This document shows positions 35,775 to 57,698 of a stretch of DNA of 64,000 nucleotides, one piece after another. How positions within the stretch are numbered: the stretch's first letter is position 1; each line of letters opens with the position of its first letter. The notes beneath the pieces are model-generated. The model was not told where the DNA came from, searched no databases, and worked only from the letters and a program-made list of their open reading frames with translations. The stretch comes from Cunninghamella blakesleeana (Eukaryota; Mucoromycota; Mucoromycetes; Mucorales; Cunninghamellaceae). The stretch spans positions 4,271,501 through 4,335,500 of the forward strand of contig JAFCIZ010000005.1 of the NCBI GenBank assembly GCA_017871115.1, written 5' to 3'. Position numbers and translations under genes: made by a program.

Positions 35775-36634
35775 ATGTCTTATATTTCTTCTTTAAATAT
35801 TCTTAGTGAAGATCCATCTATTCCAATCTCTGAACAAGATGTTACTGATGAATTAGCTATATGGGCAAACGCTCAGTTTAAATTTGATTCTACTCCAGGA
35901 ACAGCTCTTTTGGATGATTCCCTTAATAAGCCTGACCAAGAACTTTTTAAAGTATTAAATGAATTTAATGGTTTTGGTAAAGCTCTTTTTTAAAAAAATA
36001 ATAATATTAGTACTGAAAAAAAAATAGTACTTCTCATTCTGTTATTTCTATTTATTTTATTTCTTTATATATAGAAGAATCACATACTTTAATGATGAAC
36101 TCAAATGAACATAAACCACAACATTATTCACCCTCAACTAATCCTTTATTATCTATTATGACCAATACCGATAAGTCAATGATGCCTACTTCTTACTCTG
36201 CTATGTCATCACCTACAACTACAATATCAGATTTATATTCACATACTCATACTCCCACAACCGCTACTACTAATCCTATTAATGAAATGTTGTTAAATAA
36301 TGAAGATAGTTATCACGATGAAGATATGAATAAAGAAATGGTTTCTTTAGAATTACCTATGAAAGAATCAAAATCATCAGCTACAACAAAAAAGAAAGAA
36401 GGATCGCCTGATGATGATAAAAGAAGAAGAAATACTGCTGCATCCGCTAGATTCAGATTAAAAAAGAAATTAAAAGAACAAGCTTTACAGCAAACCGTAA
36501 AAGAAATGTCATTAAAATCAGAACTTCTTGAAAAAAGATGTAAAGAATTGGAATTAGAAGCTAAATGGCTACGTGCCCTTTTGGTTGAAAAAAATCCTTC
36601 TTTGGTTACTCCATTATCAAATATCTCTACTTGA
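35775..36634 (+). CDS. bZIP transcription factor, CYS3/MetR-like
   Basis: Two exons (intron about 35979-36075) give about 255 residues. The N-terminal part is acidic and Ser/Thr-rich, as expected for an activation region. The bZIP is near the C-terminus. The basic region DDKRRRNTAASARFRLKKKL has the NTAASARFR signature, followed by heptads LKSELLEKRCKELELEAKWL. This signature and the KWLRALLVEKNP end resemble Neurospora CYS-3, Aspergillus MetR and fission yeast Zip1, regulators of sulfur and stress genes. The sulfur role is by family resemblance only. Confidence 0.88.
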
Positions 36635-38058
36635 ATAATAATAATAATAACATTAAGCTCATATTTATATATATATATATTTACACACACAAACACACAA
36701 ACAAACATACACAAAACAAAATATTCACATTCATTCCTTTTTTATTTTACTTTTTTTATTTTATTTTATTTATTTTTCACTTGTTGTTCCCATGACAATG
36801 GCCATAATAATTAGCATTGTATTTTATTTTTTTTAAAATAAGAAAGTTAATTATTTTATATATATATATATATATATTTATATAAGATTAGTTTTATTGT
36901 AATTTATATGTACTTTTATTTATTTATCTTATTTTTAAAATAAAAACTCTTTTTATTTATATTGTATTTCTTTTTTTTTTTTTTTAAGAAAAAAAAATAT
37001 TATAATACAACTATTTTAAGAAATTAAAACCTTAATATTCATCAAAGAATCCAGCTAAATGTCAACATGTCGACAATTTCGGTTGATAAGGCATCATTTG
37101 TGTTACCTACCTTTTAATTCAACTGAGATGGATGATCTCCATATTGCTTTTTTTTTTTCTTTGAAAATTAAAATAAAATATAGTACATATATATTAATAT
37201 TAATATAAATATAAATATAAATATAAATATAAAAAAATATACTTCTATATCAGAATTTAAAAAAAAAATATTTGTTACTTTTTATTAATGATTTGTTTAG
37301 TGAATATATAAAAAAAATTGTTAAACTCCGTTTTTTTTTTTTTTTTTTTTTTAAAAAAAGCACTTTTTACTCGGATATTGCGAGCGAACCAAAAGAAGGC
37401 GATCTCTATTTTTTTCTTGTAAGTCCATTTACGTCGCACTGATGTAAATCTTTTTAGCGAGCCAGAAAAATAAAAAATAACTCCATATGTCGGATAAAAA
37501 TCACTTTTTATATTATTTTATATTTCATCTAATATCATATTGATTTTTTATTTTCTTAAAAAAAAATCATGCATGATCATCATCTGATATTTTCATAATT
37601 TATATGAACTTTATTCATAAACCATTAGACTATTTATTTTATATTTTTTTTTCTCGATATATTATGTACTAATGAGAAGAATATATTATTATTATTATTA
37701 ATAAAGTTGATTGTATTTTTTTATTTTTATTTTTCTAGCTTCCTATCCGTAAATTACTTCATTCCAAAAATTATAAAATACTTGTGCAACAATATTTGGT
37801 CATGTTCAATATGTTTGCAAAGAAAAAAAATTGATGTGTCTTTTAAAATTTAATACATAATAAAAATGCATTCATAAAAGACCAACATATATATACATTG
37901 ATAACATTAAAAAAAAAAAGATATAGAGTATTTTATTTCAATCCTCTATTATACAAGTTATTATTTTTTAAAATTTCATTTTTTATTGTTTTTCAAGATG
38001 ATTACTTTATTTTATAAAATTATATGTATCTTTTATATTTTTTTATATTTTTTGCCTC
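36635..38058. other. Intergenic, between convergent genes
   Basis: About 1.4 kb between the 3' ends of the bZIP and Yak1 genes. It has A/T runs and an (ATAAAT)n stretch near 37200-37232. A patch of less biased sequence (about 37370-37470) contains two GCGAGC copies. I could not assign a gene or RNA there. Confidence 0.45.
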
Positions 38059-42934
<4,876 letters not shown>

Positions 42935-43229
42935 AACACAATTGAATAATATGTATGTATTTTATATATATTATATATATATATATCTATGAGATGAGTA
43001 TTAATATTATAAAGTAAGAGAAAGAGAGAGAAAGAAGAAGAAGAAGAAGAAAAAAAAAAGTAAGTAATAAATAAATAAAAAAAATAAAAAAAAGGTGGGT
43101 TTATATATAAATTAAATAATATAAAAAAAGCTATATCTTTTTTTAAACTCTTAATAAATAAATAAATAAGTAAACCTTTCTACTAATTATACTTTTTTTT
43201 AACAAGAAGGAGTGACAAAAAGTAGAAAA

Positions 43230-43270
<41 letters not shown>

Positions 43271-43607
43271 TCACAAAGGAAAAAGAAATAATAAAAAATA
43301 ACAAGTAAATTAGAAATAAAGGTCTAATTGCAAACGAAAGACAAACTAATTAAATTAAAACATATGATAAAGAATGTTGGAAGGGAGAAAAAGAGAATAG
43401 AACTAAAAGATGTGTTGGGGAGTCGTTCTAATCTTTCTTTTTTTATCTTCTTTCGTTTTTTTAAAAGGGAGGGTAAAATATTTTAAAAGGGGAAAGAGTG
43501 AAAGAAAAATGAAAAAATGAAAAGATACAGCGCACTTTTAAAAACTAATTTTGCAACCAATTTTTTTTTTTTAGCTTCCCTCTTTCGCTTATTTTTCTCT
43601 AAATAAA
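42935..43607. promoter_or_regulatory. Divergent promoter region, Yak1/AFG2
   Basis: 673 bases between divergent start codons. It contains a GA-rich tract (43010-43065) on the Yak1 side, an (AAT)n run (43231-43268) in the middle and T/C tracts (43430-43460 and 43560-43600) on the AFG2 side. Confidence 0.5.
43231..43268. repeat. (AAT)n microsatellite
   Basis: About twelve uninterrupted AAT units between the Yak1 and AFG2 genes. Confidence 0.95.
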
Positions 43608-47407
<3,800 letters not shown>

Positions 47408-47614
47408 ATTATTATCATATATATCATCACTCCCAAGCATTGGCATTATCATCATGAATACAAAAAAAAAAAGACAAATTTTTGAAACTAATTTTAAATT
47501 AAACTGTACCACGATTAGAATACTTTTTTTTTTATTAATTACAAAAGCAAGAAAAAAAATAGTAATAGATTAAATTTTTATAGTAATTTTTTTTATAAAT
47601 AAATGAATTATCAT

Positions 47615-48440
47615 TTAATCACCACCACTGCTGATAACTCTGCTACCGGCACCAGTTCCTTCTTTATATAATTGTTGGTCCCATAAATAAACACCAAGAC
47701 CTATAAAAAAATGATTATAATATAAATAAATAAACAAATAAAGTTTTTTTTTTTTTAATATTTCTATATCTAATCTTTTTATTATTATTTACCTTCACCA
47801 ACACGATTCAATTGAGTTACCATATCGGCCAATTTCTTAATAGCTTGAACTTGTTCATCCAAGTAACGACCTTCGATAAAGTCACACATTTGAGGATCAC
47901 TATTACCATCACCAATTTTATGAAGATTTAATAATGATTTATTGACATCCTTTTCTAATTGTAAAGCAGATTCAACAGCATTCTTTGCAGATTTCCAATC
48001 AGATTCAGGAGCTTGTAAAGCGCGTAAAACTACTTTACCACCACGCATATTTAAATAATCTAAAGAATTATATTTAAAAAAAAATAGGTAAATAAAAAAA
48101 ATAATAAAAGACGCGTTTTAATTATAACATATTACCAATAAGATGTTGAGCATGTTCACGCTCTTCTTCAGCGGATTCACGAAAGTATTTTTCTAATCCT
48201 AATGATTTAAAAATAAAAGAAAAGGTTTTCAATAGGTACGCCCTTTTCCCTTTATATATATATATTCTTGATACTCTTTTATTATTTAGATCAAAACAAC
48301 TTACCAGGAAGAGCTACAGATGAACTGGAGGCCCATGCAGCCATGGAGAGGTATACTTGAGAAGCTTGCAATTCAGTATTAATCTGTTGATTAATGGCTT
48401 CTTCAGAAGAGGTAGCAAAGTTTTGTTTAGCAAGAGACAT
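47615..48440 (-). CDS. Ferritin, heavy/ferroxidase type
   Basis: Four exons encode 183 residues with no obvious targeting signal, so probably a cytosolic 24-mer cage that oxidises and stores iron. The five-helix ferritin fold is recognisable end to end. The di-iron centre residues are in place by alignment with human H chain: Glu23 (NTELQASQVY), Tyr30, Glu57/Glu58 and His61 (EEEREHAQHLIDYLNMRGG), Glu102 (LEKDVNKSLLNLH) and Gln136 (YLDEQVQAIKKL). The end is GVYLWDQQLYKEG with a short Gly/Ser tail. True ferritins are absent from Dikarya but known in early-diverging fungi, which helps place the organism. It is convergent with AFG2 (207 bases apart). Confidence 0.95.
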
Positions 48441-50361
48441 GGTTTATATAATGATTATATGATTTGAATTTTTTTTTTTAAAAAAAATGAAAAGAAGAAA
48501 AAGGGGAGGTAAAAAAAATCCTTCGGTTTATATTCAATTTTATGTCAAAAGAAAAGGCATTTAAAACCCAGTTCATTTTTTGTTATTTGTTTGTTGTTAT
48601 TGTTTATTTGTTTCATCAAACTCTATGAAAAGAAGGGAAGAAAGAAAGATGGAAAGTGAGAGAAAATGAGAAAAACATAAACAAATCCGGGAAACGTATC
48701 CCTATTGTACAACAAATAATAATAAACAATGGATAAATTTCTATATAATAATAATACATTGAAACACTTGATTTGTCTTGTTTTTTGTTAGTATAAATTC
48801 AAATCTTTTAGTAATATTAACATTATTATTATTATTATTACACGTACGTATGATGTTTTGCATTTTATTTATTATTATTATTATTATTAAAGGTGGTGAG
48901 AATATATTGATTCCTATTATGGTAATTCCTCGATAGCATATAAACATAAACATCATTCATTATCATTATTATCAAAAATACGTATGATGAGAAAAAAAAG
49001 AGAATTTTTTTTTTTTTATTTATAGTGTTTATTTAAATAAAGGAGAAAAAGAAAAAGAAAATAGTAGTAGTAGATCATTTCTCATACATTATAAAATAAA
49101 AAAAAAAAAGTATAATCAATCAACCTATCTTTTTAATTATTTACCTTAAAAAGTATGTGGTAAATGAAATGATAGACAACATTTTTTATTACACATAAAT
49201 TCGCTCTTTCCCTCTCTCCCATATACCCATAGCGATATACTATATATAAATTTATATATATATATGTATCATTGATACGTATGACAGAATCTTATTGTTT
49301 AAAACTATAAATAAGTAAAATAAAACATGAAAAAATGAAATAAAATAAAATAATAAATTATTGATAACCATCGATTTTTTAATAAACATAAACAATTTTT
49401 TTATTTTATCTTCTTTTTACTTTTTTAAATCCCAGGCACGCCTACATAGTAATAATAATTATATAACTTTTTTAAATATTCAAGAATAAAGGGAAAATAT
49501 ATTCCCAAATAAGAGAAAAATATCAAATTAAAAAAAGAACAAGTTAGAGTACGTAGTACTGATTAAATAGCTTTTTTTTTTTTTATTTAAAAAACTAACA
49601 AAAACAATATTCGGTATATGAATATAATAAAAATGATAAGTATGGCTTGGCACCTTTTATTAGTCGTACTATTTAGCTATTTTTCCATATATAGTATTAT
49701 TCTTCAATTTAACTTTAGAACACAATTAATACATTTTTATTTATTTTTACTTTAGTCGATTACAATATTTTTAATTTATTTTATGAAAGTGAACACTATC
49801 CATATATAAATATAGATTATCTATCGTTAAATATTTATATATAAATATTACGTTATAATTTATATATTATAATATATAATTAGCTATATATATATATCTA
49901 TATATATATATATTATGATATTTTATATTATAGTGAACTTTAAATATATATAAATTTATATATAAATGATCTATATATATAGTAGTTTGTATGTACAATG
50001 GAATATATGAATATGATAGAATTCTATAAAAATGCTTATGTGTAACTAAAAGTTACTAATAATAAAGTTTTAAACTCAGTTAATAAGCTCTGAAAAAAAA
50101 AAAAAAAAGTAATAATTTTATGACACCGTTAATATTTGATTCTCTTCCCTTTCTTTCCCTTCTTTTTTTTTTAACCTTTTCACTCTATCCATTCCTTTTT
50201 TTTTTTTTTTTTTTATTTTCTTATTTTGTGTATTTTTTCTTCTTCTTTTTCTTTGTAATATTCCATTCCTTTTATATATTTATAGACTTTTTTTTTTCTT
50301 TTTTGTATTTTGTATTATTATTATTTTTATTATATATATATTATTAAATATTTAAAAAAAA
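48441..50361. other. Divergent intergenic region, ferritin/fucosyltransferase
   Basis: About 1.9 kb. A purine-rich block lies next to ferritin (48470-48520). A stretch at about 49800-49985 is almost entirely A and T. A long pyrimidine tract (50135-50300) precedes the fucosyltransferase ATG. Short ORFs here are low complexity; no supported gene. Confidence 0.5.
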
Positions 50362-52361
50362 ATGACTTTAAGATCTAGAACACTCTTAGGATCATTAATA
50401 CTATTATGGTTACTATATTTCAATATTAAACATTTAATATACTCATCACAAACTACAACTACAAATAATACAATAACTAATATGACTACCAATAAAGATA
50501 CCAATATAAAACAACAACAACAACAATTACCTATTACAACCTCATCAATTACTACTACTATTACTACCACTACTACTACTACCACTACCACTACTTCTAC
50601 TACATCTCTATCTATGCCTTCATCCTCTTTTCCTTTAGATACCCCTTCATTATCAAACACTAAAATAAAAAAAGAAGAAGATGATAATAAACTTGAAGAT
50701 AAACCTTTGGATGATAATACACCTATTACAAATCGTTTTAATGACGATGAAAAATATATTACCTTTTTTACACATAGTGGATTTCAAAATCAATTAATTC
50801 AAGGTAACAAATAAATAATTAAAAAAAAAAAAATTATAGTATTGTTGATAATAATAAAGAAAAAGGAAAACAACCACAGAAATGGAAAAAAGTAATTGAT
50901 CATTTTTTTATACTTTTAGTTGAAAATGGGATATTATTAGCATGGTATTTAAATCGAACCTTGATCCTACCTAAGGCTTTATTAGGGGAACCATTCGGAT
51001 GGAGTTACTTTAAAAAATTACAATTAGAACATCGATTAAGGGATATAACTACTTCCGAAGATTGTGAAGAATATAAACAGGATATAGAACAATGGGATAT
51101 CAACTGCCCAAATCGAAACAACTATGCTATGATTCCTTTTGATAAAATCTTTGATTTATCTTGGGCTAAACAGCATGTAAAAATTATTGTACGTGAAGAA
51201 ACAAATGAACAATGGTTAAGATCAACATTAAATATTCATACTTCGACTACCGAAGCAGCTGCAACTTTAGAAGAAGAGGGTAATCAGCAAGATATCGATG
51301 TTGGATCTTATGTAGATGGAGATATATTATATTTTAAGGGAGGTACAAGATATGATTGGCGTATTTTTGACACACCAAGAAAATCTCAACGTTTAGGCAA
51401 ATACCAAGAAGCATTAAATATTTATGAATTGAGAAGAAGAAAAGAAAAATTGATTCATTTCACATCTTTGTTTGGCTCTGGCAAATTGCCTATTCGACGC
51501 CCTGAACACTATGAATTCTTAAGGTCTTTACAGCGCAGTATTACTTATCGTCACCCTGCCGTCTTACAAATGTCGGACTTTATCATTAATCAATTAGGTG
51601 GCGCGGGGAATTATATCGGTTTACACGTTCGCTCTGGTGATGGCTGGTTTGTAAATGCGTTGCCTGATACCTTACGCACTATTGTATCCCAAATTGATCG
51701 CTCAGTTCAATCTAAGTCTCGTCAGCAACAGAAAAAACAATTGAAACAACAAACTTTATTATTTGATCCTAACAACAACAACAATAATCAAGAAGAAAAA
51801 AATGAGTACGAAACACAGCCACAACATGATACTTCTTCATCGCCTACATCAAGAGATTATTATCTAAATAAGAATGGAACACCTAATTTGGAAAAATGTG
51901 TTGCTGCGGCCCAAAAAGATGACATGACTCTAATTTACGTTGCTACCGATGCTCGTGAACCTAGGAAAAATGAGGCGTTTGACCCATTATGGCAATCTTA
52001 TCCTTGTAGTTTTACCATTCATGATATTTTATCTTCTTCCATCTTATCCAACAATATTGATAACAATGTTATACTTGATCAAGATGATGAAGATATTACA
52101 ATTGAAGACAACGATAATGAAGAAATTGCTTCCATGTTATCTTCTGATATGGGTTGGTCCATTTTAGATAAAGAAAGAAATCCTTCAACTGGTGCAAGTA
52201 TGAGAAAATTCCTTTTACCTTTGGTTGATGCTTCCATTTCAAGTCGTGGTTGGTTCTTTATTGGTAGTAAAGGATCTACCTTTAGTGGTTATATTCACCG
52301 TCTTCATGATATTTTTTGGTCTGCGACTAAAAAACAACAATTTAATAATAATACTGTTTAA
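50362..52361 (+). CDS. O-fucosyltransferase-like type II membrane protein
   Basis: Two exons (50362-50803, 50920-52361) encode 627 residues. The N-terminus has a signal anchor (TLLGSLILLWLLYFNIKHLI) after a short basic start, then a Thr-rich stem with long Thr runs, as in Golgi type II glycosyltransferases. The catalytic domain begins YITFFTHSGFQNQLIQVENG with LLAWYLNRTLILPKALLGE, the usual start of the GDP-fucose O-fucosyltransferase fold. The nucleotide-sugar motif is YIGLHVRSGDGW (HxRxGD). LIYVATDAREPRKNEAF and FFIGSKGSTFSGYIHRL are the later family motifs. An Asn/Gln/Glu insert of about 60 residues follows the HxRxGD block. The acceptor is unknown. Mucoralean walls contain fucose, so a wall or secretory glycoprotein role is plausible but inferred. 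Confidence 0.87.
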
Positions 52362-54180
52362 ATATTAATATCTATATCGCATTCCCTTCATTTATATTTA
52401 ATCTATACACAATTAATTTCTCATCAATGATGCTTTTACGACTTATATATATATATAATTATTATTATTATTTTAATTATATATATAAACTTTTATACTT
52501 CCTGGTGAAGAAGAAAATAATAATAATATGAATAGTATTAATAATAAAGTAAATTCTCATCTTCTTTTTGTTATTATTATTTAAGTGAATTCCTGTTTTA
52601 TTTTATTATTAAAAAGTTAATAATGATCACACATACATACATTTTTATAAAACTTGTTTTTTTTTTTTGTCATATTGTTGTCAGATTATCTCATCTGAAA
52701 AATTTAAATTATTAATACTTGATTGACCAAATTTAAAACCATATACACTCATTGGGAATTGCCAAATATAAAAGAACTGTTTTGTTGGGTATTATATTTT
52801 CCTTATTTAAGGTTTTTCTTTTTTCAGATTGAATATTTTAAAAATTATAATTGGAATATTTTAGATTTTGTACATGGAAAAAAAAAAGATATTCATTAAG
52901 TTATGTACTACGTGCAACTCTTTGGTTTTTTAAAAAAAAACATTAAATTTTTATATATAATCATTATTTTTTTTATAATCTATTCTTTTTTTTTTTCAAA
53001 TCATTAAAAAAATACGTGTAAAAAATAAAATATAAAGTATTACTTGTTTATTTATATAAAAGAAATAAAAAAGAATATAATTAATTTCATAAATAAAAAA
53101 AAAAAGGTAAACTGGTATTAGAATCCCGTAATCCTGTTAAACCATAATTAAAGCGGTAATAATATATGGTAGAGACAAAAATATAAATATAAATTTTCAT
53201 TTGCAAGACTGGCCATGACACTATAAAAATCTTTTTGCACCCTGTTAGAACCATTACATAGTGATTAAATATAGTGACAAATTGTCAGAAAGAACAGATA
53301 CCATATCTTGCTGTTATGAAAGTTAATAATAGTAGTGAATGAAATTATAACTGTAAAAACACTAGTAATTAGTAAAGGTAACCATAAGAAACCATTAAAG
53401 GCAATTTTAAAGAATTATAAATAAAAGATCAATCAGCATACATAAATAAATCTATTTTGTTAATTTAAAGAGATGTATTTATAGAATATTTCCAGTATAC
53501 ATAGTGAAAAATCTATATCTTTTAGTTTAAAATAACAAATATAATTAAGCATGAAAAAAAAAAGAATTCCTACTTACCGAAGGTTATTATAAAATAAAAT
53601 TAAAGAAAACACGTATATATACGTACATTCATTTATATATAAATTAGAATACTCTATTTTATTGGTACAAAGCAATAGTTACTGTACCATAAAGGAAATA
53701 TTCTTTGGTACAAGTAGTGCAATTTTAAAAAAATTAAAAGACACTTTCTAATTTTTTTTTATCTTTTTTATCTTTTTCTTTCTTTCAAGTTATCTTGTAT
53801 TAATATATTTATTAATTTATTTAGATCATTACTAGCTGAATGATGAAAGGTTTATATAAAATAAATTACTAGTATAGATTTCCTTTTATGGAATTTTAAA
53901 GATTCCAGAATGAGCGTGTAGTAAAACTTTTTCTCATTGTTATTAATAAAATAAAAGCAGATATTTTAAATAAACTCATTAATTCTTTTCATCTATTTTA
54001 TCAACTTGGTTTATTGCTTATATTTTTAATTTTACCCAGAATGATAAAATCAGATTAAACTACATGCATGATTTCACTTTATGCATTCATTTTTAAATTC
54101 TTCAATTTTTATTATTTAGAGTTCCTTATTTTTATCATAAATAAAAATAAATAATAATTTATATAAAAGTGATAAGAATG

Positions 54181-54219
<39 letters not shown>

Positions 54220-54365
54220 CGTATATAATTATTTATTAAAAGAAGAAGAATGGTGAATAATAAATAGGTAGTAAAAAAAAAAAAAAAAAAAAGAAAATTA
54301 ATAAATTAAAATAAATTAATATATGATAAAAACATGTATATATAAATAAATAATAGATAGATATT
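52362..54365. other. Intergenic, between convergent genes
   Basis: About 2 kb between the fucosyltransferase and Zds-like 3' ends, longer than needed for two terminators. Most is A/T runs, with an AT repeat at 54184-54216. The segment about 53100-53420 is visibly less simple than its surroundings but has no ORF and no tRNA-like arms that I can see. Confidence 0.45.
54184..54216. repeat. (AT)n microsatellite
   Basis: A pure AT run about 150 bases beyond the Zds-like stop codon. Confidence 0.9.
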
Positions 54366-57071
54366 TTATGATATAGCTGTTTTTTTATTATAAACAGATA
54401 ATGTAACATTATTCCCATATGATCTTTGCTGATGAGATGGGGTTGGATATCGTTGATGTTGTTGATGATTATTATTATAAGAAGGTTGAAGTTTTTTATT
54501 ATTATTATTTTTATTATTGTTATTATTATTATTGTACATATAATTTTTCTTTTGGTGTTGTTTATTCTTTTCTTTTTCCTCTTCCTCATCATCATCATCC
54601 TCGTCGTCATCATCATCATCATCATCTTCATCCTCTTCATCTTCATCCGAACTACTACTAGTTTGCCTTATAGGTTTACGTTGATGTCGTTGTTGATGAA
54701 GTGTTGGTTTATTAGATGGTGATGATGATGATGTTGTTGTTGCCGGTTTTAAATAATTTTCTGGAATAACGAAACCTGTAGATGACTTTTTTGATCCATC
54801 CATGTATTGTTTTAATGTTTTATCAGGAGAGGCACTGTTATTATTATTTTTAGAAGGAATAGATGATGGGGGATTTCCATTTGAAGTAGTAGAAGAAGAA
54901 GGGCGAGATTTATGATTTGTGGGACGTTTTTTCTTTTTTGATTTGGCAATGATTTGTTGAGGAGTTTTAGGAAGTGAAGGATGTTTGTGACCTGAGGTAG
55001 ATGAATGTTGCTGATGTTGCTGTTGATTAATGATAGATAAATACCAAAACATAAAATTAGAAATAATTACTTGATCACGTAAAGGACGTCTAGGGTTAGC
55101 TAATTTGACATGAGAAAGACGATAGACTGTACGTTCGATATGTAATGGAAGTCGCTGTTGATTTAATTTATTTAATTGGAAATCTTTAGGAGGCATCATG
55201 GTTAATGTTGAATTAGGTTCATTTTTATAAGATAAAGAGGATTTGGGTTGTGAAGAGGAAGTTGGTTTTCTAGAAAATAGCGATGAAAAGCCGAATTTTT
55301 GTTTACTAGAAGAAGTAGTTGGAGTAGAAGTGGATGATTTTAGCGGTGGTGGTAGTGATGTAGGATTGTCTAATTTATTGTTATCATTTCCCATGTCTTT
55401 CATATCTATAATGTTTGCTGAAAGGGTAGATGGTTGTAATGAATCCCCTTTTGTTTTTTTATCATCTGACCAAAAAGACCAAGACCATGATGATTTTTTT
55501 GTTGCTGTAGAAGAGAGTGGGGGTACTGGTTTAGAAGTATAAGAAGAAGGAGGAGGGGGAGGAGGAGGAAGAGGTGAAGAGGAAGGTAATGGTGAAGGTG
55601 GATTTGAATGTTTTTGCGCAGTAATCAATTCTATTGGAGGATCATTAATTTTATTCTCTTTATCTATTTGATCATCATTTAAAACAGTGGAAGGCATTAA
55701 ATTTGAAATAGAGGGTGAGGGTGATATAGGGGCCATATCTGGTAACAATAAAGAAGTAGGATCATTGTTTATTGATAATTGTGGTGATGAAAATGAGGAT
55801 GGTAAAGAAGTGGTAAAAGTAGAATTTGATGTGATATGGTCATTTACAGTACTATTGTTATGTTGTGGAGGAGGTAAGGAAGTATCCAAAGAAACGTTGG
55901 AATCATTAAAAAAAGAAGGAGATGAGGAAGAAGAAGGTGACGATGATAAGCTGTATAAATCCAAATTATCAGTTGATATTGTTTTATGTTGTTGTTGTTG
56001 ACGATGTTCCAAAGTGGAAGTTAAGAAAGAAGAATCACTATGACGATAAGGTTGATGGAAATTATCAGTTAAAGGAGTAGGAGAAGGAACAACGGAAGAA
56101 CTACGTTGAAATTTTGTTCTTGCACCTCTTCTAGAAAGTGGTCGTTGAGCTTTTGGTACTAGTACTGGTGATTGATCTAAGGTAGTTGAATTTCTATCGA
56201 AAACAAGAAAATCTGGTATTCTTCCAAGATCTATAAATATATAAGTTTAATATAAAAATGAAAATAAATTTAGAACTAAATTAAAATGAACTATTTATAA
56301 ATAGACTCTTTTTTTTTATAGAAAAAAAAAAAGCACTCACCACCCTAATTTTTTTAATCTTTCTCTTTATGTATAATTTATTTCCTCGTTTTTTTTTTTT
56401 ATTAAAAATAAAATAAAATCATCAATCAACGATAATAATAATTACCTGATGGATTCGTAAAGTGTAAACTTATACTTCTTCTTAATTTTTCCTTTCTTAT
56501 TTTAGCCATCTTTTCGTCCAGTTGATTATTATATTCATTTGCATGATTTTCTTTATTCATTAATGAAGTAGCCCTTCCTAATGATGATGGCGATGGTTGC
56601 TTTTTATTTTCCAAAGCTTCTAAAGCGGATTGTCTACCATTTGCTTGCTCATTATCGTCATCAGTTGATATAGTTGCTGTTTTTGATATTATATCATCAG
56701 CAGTAAAAGAGACTGATAATATAGATCTTCTTCTTTTTACGTTCCCCTTTTTTTTTTCTACATTGGTACGTAAAGCTTGAACATAGTTTTCAAATTCATT
56801 AGGTGCAATTTCAGGATGTTGTGAAGCTGGAACCCTATTGAAAAGGAAACAAATAAAATAAAATAGAGATACAATGTAAGATATACTTTTCATATAATTC
56901 CCTCTTTGTATTCTTTGTATTCTTTATTATTTACCAATATAAATGAGATGGGTTTTCAGTTGATATATTTAATATTTCAGTCAATGATTGATCCGTTCCA
57001 AAGGAGCGTGTTAATTCAGCTGCTGTCAAAATAGAATTTTCGTCTACCTCCTTATTACTATGAACCTCCAT
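54366..57071 (-). CDS. Zds-like protein with Zds C-terminal motif
   Basis: Three exons (56935-57071, about 56447-56835, 54366-56233) encode about 795 residues. The first splice gives the conserved HLYWVPASQHPEIAPNEFEN block. RRRSILSVSFTADD and RSISLHFTNPSG follow, then VPKAQRPLSRRGARTKFQR. After a long Ser/Pro linker comes the Zds C-terminal signature: ERTVYRLSHVKLANPRRPLR, QVIISNFMFWYLSIINQ. In yeast, Zds1/Zds2 bind PP2A-Cdc55 and control mitotic entry and exit. Here the motif is followed by a further ~200-residue tail with a run of about 35 acidic residues and then Asn/Lys runs, so it is not at the very C-terminus. Family assignment relies on the two conserved blocks as I recall them. Confidence 0.75.
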
Positions 57072-57664
57072 TTAATTCTTGATTATAATTAAAAGACGAG
57101 TTGTATGTATGTACGAGTGCGTGTGAGTGGTGTGAGTGGGTGTGCGTATGTTTATGTATATGTATTATGTGTATGTATGTAAGTATATATGTATTATATG
57201 TATGTTTAATATCAAGATGAAAAATATTGTTTTTTTTTTATGTATATATAAATAAATATATATATATATAAATATAAAAAGGATGATTTATAACGAGTTG
57301 AAAAAAAAAAAAGCAATGACTATTTAAAATAACATTAAAAAAAGAATATTTATAAAAGACTGAAAAGGGTTACTTTTTTTTTTTTTTCAATAAGTAAAAA
57401 ATAAGAATAAGAAAAAAGGGGGAAGAAAGACAGCTAAAAAAAAATAAAATTTTATTTTTTTTAAAAGTGCCTCTCTAATTTTTTAAACTTCCGATATATT
57501 TTATTTTATAAATGAATACTCTTTTGCTCCTTATTAATGATTTGTTCTTTATTATTATCCTTCTAATAATAATAGGAAACCATTGTTACGATACAGTGTT
57601 ATTATTCTACTAATTCTAATTTATTATATATATACATATATACATATATACTATCTACATATAC

Positions 57665-57698
<34 letters not shown>

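Noticed and set aside
54236..54722. ORFs rich in Met/Arg/Ile and His/Phe overlapping the end of the Zds-like gene
   Set aside because: They are other-frame readings of the acidic and Asn-rich tail. The Zds-like frame has conserved motifs and proper splicing.
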